From Chloroflexota bacterium (GTDB lineage Bacteria > Chloroflexota > Dehalococcoidia > UBA3495), in the NCBI GenBank assembly GCA_002716645.1, contig PBBR01000007.1, positions 8,531 through 20,195 of the forward strand: a stretch of 11,665 nt of DNA, given 5' to 3'. A program made the position numbers and the translations under genes. The notes below the pieces were generated by a model. It saw nothing but the letters and a program-made list of their open reading frames with translations, was not told where the DNA came from and searched no databases. How positions within the stretch are numbered: the stretch's first letter is position 1; each line of letters begins with the position of its first letter. Shown one piece after another: positions 6,921-11,665 of this stretch.

Positions 6921-7607
6921 ATGTCTCTATTGATAGATATATATGGACTTTTGCATCAAAGATATGGAGACCAATCATGGTGGCCAGGAAACAGTCAGAT
7001 TGATGTTGTAGTAGGGGCCATTTTGACCCAGGCTGTATCGTGGAGGAATGTTGAATTGGCTATCCGTAATATGGAGGATGCCAAATGCATCGATGTTGAT
7101 TCACTGAATGATATATCATTTGACGAATTATCCCTGTTGATAAAGTCGAGCGGATATCACAATGCGAAAGCCAAAACGTTGAAGGCTTTTGCTGAATATC
7201 TGGTAAATAATCATTCAGGTAGTATCGACGTATTCTTGAGGAACCCTGCTGAGTTTGTGAGGAGAGAATTATTGGCACTCCCCGGCATTGGCCCTGAGAC
7301 GGCGGATGACATTATGGTTTATGCCGCACGATATCCGTCCTTTATCATAGATGCTTATACCAGAAGAATCTTCTCCAGGATCGGTATAATGCCACACTCC
7401 CCACGAATGGACTACGATTCCTGGCAAAAACTAGTACACGAAAGCATCCCTGAAGATATTGCATTATTTAACGAGTATCACGCGTTACTAGTGCAACATG
7501 CGAAAACTCATTGTACGAAAACAAACCCTAAATGTATTGATTGCTGCTTATTAGATATATGCAGTACTGGATCTTCATCTGTGCATAAAGTCGAGAATGA
7601 AACGTAG
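6921..7607 (+). CDS. Endonuclease III-like HhH-GPD DNA glycosylase with 4Fe-4S cluster
   Basis: This 228-residue base-excision repair enzyme is of the HhH-GPD superfamily. The order of motifs is WWPGNSQIDVVVGAILTQ (20-37), the helix-hairpin-helix ALPGIGPETADDIMVYA (119-135), the catalytic Asp in IIDAYTRRIFSRIG (D144), and four cysteines C198-x6-C205-x2-C208-x5-C214 for the 4Fe-4S cluster. At the position of the Schiff-base Lys of E. coli Nth (LPGVGRKTA) this protein has Glu126. It is therefore probably a monofunctional glycosylase without lyase activity, closer to the MagIII-like alkylpurine group than to true Nth. In relatives I recall TQN after GAIL; here it is TQA (36-38). The ATG lacks a strong Shine-Dalgarno. 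Position after sfsA with a 42-base gap suggests co-transcription. Confidence 0.9.
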   Translation: MSLLIDIYGLLHQRYGDQSWWPGNSQIDVVVGAILTQAVSWRNVELAIRNMEDAKCIDVDSLNDISFDELSLLIKSSGYHNAKAKTLKAFAEYLVNNHSGSIDVFLRNPAEFVRRELLALPGIGPETADDIMVYAARYPSFIIDAYTRRIFSRIGIMPHSPRMDYDSWQKLVHESIPEDIALFNEYHALLVQHAKTHCTKTNPKCIDCCLLDICSTGSSSVHKVENET

Positions 7608-7664
7608 TCACATACATTTTATATGGTACTATCTTTACACTATTACAGTTTTGAGAGGGAACAA

Positions 7665-8018
7665 ATGATGCAAGTTATAAGGGTTTATACAGGAGAGGAT
7701 GGGGAGTCGCATCTTGAAGAATTGGAACTCCCGTATGAAAAAATAGCCAATGCAGAACGTACTGCCATGGAAGGAGCTTCTGGGATCCAGTTCCGACGCG
7801 TAGCGAGCGGTGATTTTCAAGATTTCCATGTGGCGCCCAGAAGACAGTATGTCATTACCCTTCAAGGTCAAGCTGAGATAGGACTAGGTGATGGGACAGT
7901 TCACATTTTCAATGCAGGAGATGTCTTGCTGGCAGATGATCTAACCGGTAGAGGACACACTACTAAAGCAGTAGGACCAATAGAACGAGTATCAATAGCC
8001 ATACCTTTAACCGATTAG
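7665..8018 (+). CDS. Small cupin-domain protein
   Basis: This single-domain cupin has 117 residues. The barrel core is clear: FRRVASGDFQDFHVAPRRQYVITLQG (about 43-68), then EIGLGDGTVHIFNAGDVLLADDLTGRGHTT (about 71-100). The usual metal ligands are only partly present: H55 and H98 remain, but the second His and the Glu of motif 1 are A57 and Q61. It may therefore bind metal weakly or serve as a ligand-binding protein. The open frame extends back to an ATG at 7623, but GAGAGGGA (7653-7660) sits just before ATG 7665 and ATG 7668, so one of these is the start; 7665 is given. No substrate can be assigned. It is on the same strand as the glycosylase upstream and the MFS gene downstream, and a hairpin spans its stop codon. 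Confidence 0.85.
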   Translation: MMQVIRVYTGEDGESHLEELELPYEKIANAERTAMEGASGIQFRRVASGDFQDFHVAPRRQYVITLQGQAEIGLGDGTVHIFNAGDVLLADDLTGRGHTTKAVGPIERVSIAIPLTD

Positions 8019-8038
8019 TACAACAAACTGGTTAAAGG
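8004..8038 (+). repeat. Nine-base perfect inverted repeat spanning the cupin stop codon
   Basis: CCTTTAACC (8004-8012) and GGTTAAAGG (8030-8038) are exact reverse complements with a 17-base loop that contains the cupin TAG. The transcript could fold into a 9-bp stem. A clean U-run does not follow, so a classical intrinsic terminator is unlikely. It may lower read-through into the MFS gene, protect the mRNA end or be an operator for the downstream gene. Confidence 0.55.
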
Positions 8039-8161
8039 GGCTACTCTTATTTAATTAGTAGTTTGGTATTGCGTCTTGGGATAGCCCTCTGGATTTTGAA
8101 GAGGGTGGCTTTGATATCATCCTACGCGGACATTAGGACAGTACGAGCAAAAAAGGTGGGC

Positions 8162-9481
8162 ATGGGTTTCGTGAATAGGTCGTCAAAAACTTCATCCAAT
8201 ATTTTCTACGGATGGAAACTCCTTGCTCTAATCAGCTTTATGGGCTCTTTAAACAATGCTTTTTTCTCCAAGGGGAGTGCACTTTTTCTTCTCCCTGTGG
8301 AAACAAGTCTTGGCTTAAGTAGAGCCACTTCTTCTCTGATATTTTCCTTGGCCAGATCTGAGGGCGCAGTAGAAGGCCCAATAGTTGGTTATTTAGTTGA
8401 TAGATTTGGCTCAAAGAAAATGATGGTTATAGGAACTGTTCTGGCTGGTATAGGTTTCGTAATATTTGCACTGGCTCCGAATGTTTGGATGTTTGCCGTT
8501 GCTTATTTAGTGTTTATAGCAGTGGGGGCAACAATGGGCTTTCAGCATGCGATTGCCGCTACGGTAAACATGTGGTTCAGCAAATACCGTGTTAGAGCCC
8601 TGGCTATACAGGAAGCATCGGGGAACCTCGGGTCAATGCTGCTGATACCACTGATTGGATTACTGATCGCATATTTTAGTTGGCGCTGGGCTGCTGCGTT
8701 AGCTGCTACTTCCTACTTTTTTGTGATATTACCTCTTTCGGCTTTTGTTAAGAGTTCACCGGAAAGTGTTGGTTTGCTTCCGGATGGCGCGGATCCAGAA
8801 GAGCTAAACAAAATCAGGAATGCGCAACAACAAGGTCTGAGTAGCAGTGCCAGTCGTACCCTCAGCTATTACGACAACCCTGATTTTAGCTTGAGAGAGG
8901 CGTTGTTGACACCGACTTATTGGTTTCTGTTGGTTGGCACTATGTTTAGACAAATTGCAAAAGCGCCAATACAGGTCCACATCGTGGCGATTCTACATTG
9001 GAAAGGTTTGGATGTAGCTACGGCTAGTCTCATATTTGCATTTTGGTTGGGTATGAATGTGCCGTCAAAATTATTCTTCGGGTTTATTGGAGATAAAGTT
9101 CCTAAACAAGTGTCATTGGGCGGTGGTATGGTGCTGTACGCCGTTTCTATGCTTGTTTTGATCTATGGCGCATCTTTATGGATGTTTCTTTTAGCGGCCT
9201 TTTTGGGAGGACTTGCCGAAGGCATAACACCAATTAATTGGGGTGCTATAGGAGATTATTTTGGTAGGAGTTATTTTGCTACCTTGCGAGGGATTATAAA
9301 TCTGAGCCACAGCTGGGCTCTGGTAGGATTACCTTGGGCAGCAGGATGGTGGTTTGATAGACACGATAGTTATTTTATGATTATCTGGGTTTCTTTTGCC
9401 AGTGCTTTGCTATCGGGAATATTCTATGTGTTGATGCGCCGTCCAAAAGCCCCGAGGAGATTAGAAGAGACTAGATTGTAA
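8162..9481 (+). CDS. MFS transporter, monocarboxylate/OFA-like type
   Basis: This 12-helix carrier has 439 residues from ATG 8162. The N-terminal FYGWKLLALISF (15-26), the SLGLSRATSSLIFSLARS segment (49-66), GPIVGYLVDRFGSKK (72-86) and the loop signature PESVGLLPDGADPEE (200-214) are typical of bacterial members near the oxalate:formate antiporter and monocarboxylate transporter groups. These usually move small organic acids, so uptake of a carboxylate is the best guess. The open frame continues upstream to a TTG at 8063, but that extension is not like the family N-terminus. ATG 8162 has AAAAAGG (8150-8156) five bases before it, and GTG 8171 is the other option. It follows the cupin gene and precedes the hydrolase-fold gene by 67 bases, and these three may form one expression unit. 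Confidence 0.9.
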   Translation: MGFVNRSSKTSSNIFYGWKLLALISFMGSLNNAFFSKGSALFLLPVETSLGLSRATSSLIFSLARSEGAVEGPIVGYLVDRFGSKKMMVIGTVLAGIGFVIFALAPNVWMFAVAYLVFIAVGATMGFQHAIAATVNMWFSKYRVRALAIQEASGNLGSMLLIPLIGLLIAYFSWRWAAALAATSYFFVILPLSAFVKSSPESVGLLPDGADPEELNKIRNAQQQGLSSSASRTLSYYDNPDFSLREALLTPTYWFLLVGTMFRQIAKAPIQVHIVAILHWKGLDVATASLIFAFWLGMNVPSKLFFGFIGDKVPKQVSLGGGMVLYAVSMLVLIYGASLWMFLLAAFLGGLAEGITPINWGAIGDYFGRSYFATLRGIINLSHSWALVGLPWAAGWWFDRHDSYFMIIWVSFASALLSGIFYVLMRRPKAPRRLEETRL

Positions 9482-9548
9482 AGTTGACGCCACTGTAAAC
9501 TCGAGTAGAAATAGATTTAGCCTAACTGTTCTATAAAGGAGTATCGAT

Positions 9549-10355
9549 ATGCCTTTCGCTAATTTACCGGACAATCTAAAAATGTATTATGAAGATGATT
9601 GTTACGCGGATCCATGGCGCACTCCGGAGACTGTCGTTCTTCATCATGGCAATGCCAAAAATTCCGCGTTGTGGTACGAGTGGGTTCCACTGTTATCAAG
9701 GCATTATCGAGTAATTAGGGTGGACGCGAGAGGCTTTGGTAAATCGACTGTGCCTGAGCCAGGATACAACTGGAGTTTGAGTGGTTTTGGTAATGACTTG
9801 TTGGCGTTATTAGATACGCTGGAACTTGAGAAAGTGCATTTTGTAGGTGAAACTATTGGAGGTACGATTGGTCTTCAATTTGCTTATGAGCATGCTGAAA
9901 GATTGACTTCTCTAACTACGTGTACTTCACCGTATAAATTCACAGGGGTGCCCACGTATCTTGAGTACCATAAGTTAGTAAAAGAAGAAGGTGTTTCAAG
10001 TTGGATAGCTAAGACAGCTAATAATAGATTAGAACCTGGTAAGTCGAACCCTGAGCATCTCAGCTGGTATTCGGATCAAATGAGTCAAACCTCTCAACAT
10101 GTCGTGGTTGAGACCTTGGCATATTTGTCTACAGTGGATCTTACCGATGTATTGCCACTCATACCAACCCCTACCTTGGTAGTGGTTGGTAAAGAAAGCG
10201 CTATGAATACTCTTGATAGAGGAAAAGTTATGGCAGACCTGCTTAATGACGGGCGTCTGGCCGAGATAACAGGCGGATCCGGTTATATACAGCATTCTGA
10301 TCCGGCGGCATGCGTTGCTGTATGGCGTGAATTCTTGGGCAATCTTTCTCATTAG
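9549..10355 (+). CDS. Alpha/beta-hydrolase-fold protein with altered catalytic residues
   Basis: The 268-residue protein has the normal length and fold marks of the family: LHHGNAKNSALW (31-42, oxyanion-hole HGN), RVIRVDARGFGKSTVPEPGYNWSL (54-77), DDLLALLDTLELEKVHFVG-like helix and strand, then the nucleophile elbow GETIGG (100-105). The usual Ser (GxSxGG) is Thr102. Past strand 6, VVVGKESAMN (211-220) has Ser217 where the acidic residue is normally found. The C-terminal ITGGSGYIQHSDP (240-252) lacks the GxGH form; its only His, H249, is about four residues late. The protein may therefore be a non-hydrolytic member or use a shifted triad. An excellent Shine-Dalgarno AAAGGAG (9535-9541) sits seven bases before ATG 9549, so expression looks strong. 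The gene ends seven bases from the convergent SDR gene. Confidence 0.88.
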   Translation: MPFANLPDNLKMYYEDDCYADPWRTPETVVLHHGNAKNSALWYEWVPLLSRHYRVIRVDARGFGKSTVPEPGYNWSLSGFGNDLLALLDTLELEKVHFVGETIGGTIGLQFAYEHAERLTSLTTCTSPYKFTGVPTYLEYHKLVKEEGVSSWIAKTANNRLEPGKSNPEHLSWYSDQMSQTSQHVVVETLAYLSTVDLTDVLPLIPTPTLVVVGKESAMNTLDRGKVMADLLNDGRLAEITGGSGYIQHSDPAACVAVWREFLGNLSH

Positions 10356-10362
10356 GTTAGGG

Positions 10363-11139
10363 TTAAATTAATGAATGTGATTGCCCTCCATCTACGTTCA
10401 GACATGCTCCGGTAATTAAGTCAGCTTTTTCTGACGCCAAAAAGGCTACCGTCTCTCCGATTGGTTCAGGCCAGCCGAATTTTCCCATTGGTAGGTTCCT
10501 GTCAATGAATTCAGCTACCACGTCGGGTGGCTCTATGCGTTGGTACCTATCCCAAGTACTCCCTGGAAAATCTATAGATCCTGGAGCAACGCAATTCACT
10601 AATACGTTGTGCTGAGCAGATTGCAGGGCAAGGTGTTTGGAAAATGCAATTAGAGCCGCTTTAGCTGTCATATAATCAATGGATCCTCCATGTTCGCGGC
10701 CTGATATGGAGGCAATGTTAATGATCCGTCCCCATTGCTGGGATTTCATATGGTCAATGACTAATTTTGTGAGGCGGACTGCGCTGATAAGGTTTAAGTC
10801 CAAACCTGCTATGAATTGGTCCATGCTTGTATCTGCGAAGTTCACTGAACCTCGTCTACCACCGACATTGTTTACTAAGATGTCCGGATGGCCTAGTTGT
10901 TCCAGTGTTTGATCGTAGAATAGTTGTAAATCGGATTCATTAGTTACATCTGCTTGGCTACCGTAGGCTATGAAGCCCAGATTCCGTATTTCTGTAACAA
11001 CCTCATCTACACGTCTTTTATCACGGGCGCAGAGTGAGACGCTACATCCCTCACGTGCTAGACATGAAGCGATCTGATACCCCAGCCCGTGGCTTCCCCC
11101 AGTTATCATTGCAATTTTTCCATCTAATCCTAGGTCCAT
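10363..11139 (-). CDS. Short-chain dehydrogenase/reductase (SDR), classical type
   Basis: This 258-residue NAD(P)-dependent oxidoreductase should act on a hydroxyl or keto group of an unknown small substrate. It has the complete classical motif set: TGGSHGLG (13-20) for the dinucleotide, NNVGG (90-94), the catalytic S144, Y156 and K160 (YMTAK), and CVAPGSID (183-190). The C-terminus LITGACLNVDGGQS (241-254) is the usual last strand. ATG 11137-11139 is chosen because AAGGAG sits six bases upstream; a longer frame from a TTG at 11178 would add 13 residues that are not SDR-like and run through this ribosome site. It is convergent with the hydrolase-fold gene and divergent from the flavin monooxygenase gene, with a gap of about 107 bases. 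It resembles FabG-like and 3-oxoacyl reductase proteins, but no fatty-acid gene is nearby. Confidence 0.93.
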   Translation of the reverse strand: MDLGLDGKIAMITGGSHGLGYQIASCLAREGCSVSLCARDKRRVDEVVTEIRNLGFIAYGSQADVTNESDLQLFYDQTLEQLGHPDILVNNVGGRRGSVNFADTSMDQFIAGLDLNLISAVRLTKLVIDHMKSQQWGRIINIASISGREHGGSIDYMTAKAALIAFSKHLALQSAQHNVLVNCVAPGSIDFPGSTWDRYQRIEPPDVVAEFIDRNLPMGKFGWPEPIGETVAFLASEKADLITGACLNVDGGQSHSLI

Positions 11140-11171
11140 GATTAACTCCTTGTCACACTCTCTACGTGATA

Positions 11172-11200
11172 TTTTCAATCATATAGGCCGCTGATATAAT
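11172..11200 (+). promoter_or_regulatory. Probable promoter for the luciferase-like monooxygenase gene
   Basis: TTTTCA (11172-11177) is followed after 17 bases by a perfect TATAAT (11195-11200), so transcription would begin near 11207 and leave a leader of about 40 bases. The rest of the gap to the SDR gene is AT-rich; I could not pick a convincing promoter for the SDR gene on the opposite strand. Confidence 0.45.
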
Positions 11201-11246
11201 AAGTCATCTTCTATATATTTATCTATCCAATGAGGGAATGGTATCT

Positions 11247-11665
11247 ATGATTAAACGATTTTCAGTGTTGTATGTAGGACAAATAGATTTTGAGGACGTA
11301 GGAGCAGATGCTACGCCAGCAAATGATCGACGCTATCCAAATGAAACCTTAATCGAGCCTTACTATCATGCCGAGGAATTGGCGAAGCATATGGATGATT
11401 TGGGCTTTTATTGTCTCTGGGCTGCTGAACATCATTTCCAACGAGAAGGATATGAAGTCTTTCCTAACCTGACTCTTTTAGGAGTTCATTTAGCAGGAAT
11501 TACCAAGAGGTTGAAGTTCGGTGCGGGTTTTAATATTGTGCCTATGTGGCATCCTATACGTCTGGCAGAAGATTTTGCTATGGCAGACGTGATGACTAGA
11601 GGTAGGTTGATATTTGGCGTCGGCCGCGGGTATCAGTCAAGGGAAGTAGAGACCATGGGTGCCCC
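11247..11665 (+). CDS. Luciferase-like (LLM) flavin-dependent oxidoreductase, 5' part
   Basis: The first 139 residues are present, and the 3' part lies beyond the right edge. The family comprises FMN- or F420-dependent monooxygenases with a TIM-barrel fold. The N-terminal strand MIKRFSVLYVGQIDFE is followed by an EPYYHAEELAKHMDDLGFY helix, the hallmark AAEHHFQ (about 59-65), TKRLKFGAGFNIVPMWHPIRLAEDFAMADVMTRGRL and GVGRGYQ. The EHHF, P..HP.R.AE and GRL.FGVGRG stretches match the bacterial-luciferase fold closely. ATG 11247 is preceded by GAGGG (11232-11236) with a ten-base spacer; ATG 11238 is in frame but too close to that ribosome site. LLM enzymes are numerous in SAR202 Chloroflexota, where they are thought to oxidise recalcitrant organic matter. 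Substrate and cofactor cannot be told from this part. Confidence 0.92.
   Translation, partial: MIKRFSVLYVGQIDFEDVGADATPANDRRYPNETLIEPYYHAEELAKHMDDLGFYCLWAAEHHFQREGYEVFPNLTLLGVHLAGITKRLKFGAGFNIVPMWHPIRLAEDFAMADVMTRGRLIFGVGRGYQSREVETMGA

Noticed and set aside
8063..8161. N-terminal extension of the third MFS carrier
   Set aside because: The frame is open from a TTG, but the residues do not match the family N-terminus, while ATG 8162 has a good ribosome site.
1..11665. CRISPR arrays, tRNAs, IS elements, toxin-antitoxin or defence genes
   Set aside because: I saw no spaced direct repeats, cloverleaf-like sequence, transposase motifs or terminal inverted repeats, and no gene that looks like a defence or toxin component.

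Overview
The window looks like a stretch of bacterial chromosome, gene-dense and moderately AT-leaning, with no stretch over about 140 bases lacking a gene. My best guess for the host is a member of the Chloroflexota, possibly of the marine SAR202/Dehalococcoidia type. The guess rests on a DUF951 gene overlapping a type-2 pyrF, several TTG starts, and a mix of MFS carriers, an ornithine-cyclodeaminase-family enzyme, an SDR and a luciferase-like flavin enzyme. No rRNA or marker gene is present to settle it, so the assignment is an inference.

Layout. Bases 1-2634 (minus strand) carry a short [3Fe-4S][4Fe-4S] ferredoxin, then a 14-helix DHA2-type MFS carrier, then the 5' part of an ornithine cyclodeaminase/mu-crystallin family gene that runs off the left edge. 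Divergent from the ferredoxin is a LysR-type regulator (2773-3699), followed by a 12-helix MFS carrier (3772-5022). The ferredoxin and lysR promoters appear to share overlapping -35 hexamers.

Bases 5051-7607 are a housekeeping block. DUF951 and pyrF (minus) overlap by 13 bases, and facing away are sfsA and an endonuclease III-like DNA glycosylase (plus). The pyrF promoter is clear, and a perfect 6-bp-arm dyad covers its -10.

Bases 7665-11665 are again accessory: a small cupin, a monocarboxylate/OFA-like MFS carrier and an alpha/beta-hydrolase-fold protein (plus), a convergent SDR oxidoreductase (minus), and the start of a luciferase-like flavin-dependent monooxygenase that leaves the window on the right.

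Taken together, the accessory parts resemble a scavenging toolkit: three different MFS carriers plus oxidoreductases and a hydrolase, with one LysR regulator. No substrate can be named. The most unusual single protein is the hydrolase, which has Thr at the nucleophile position and seems to lack the usual acid and His. I did not find a convincing new defence, mobile or RNA system.
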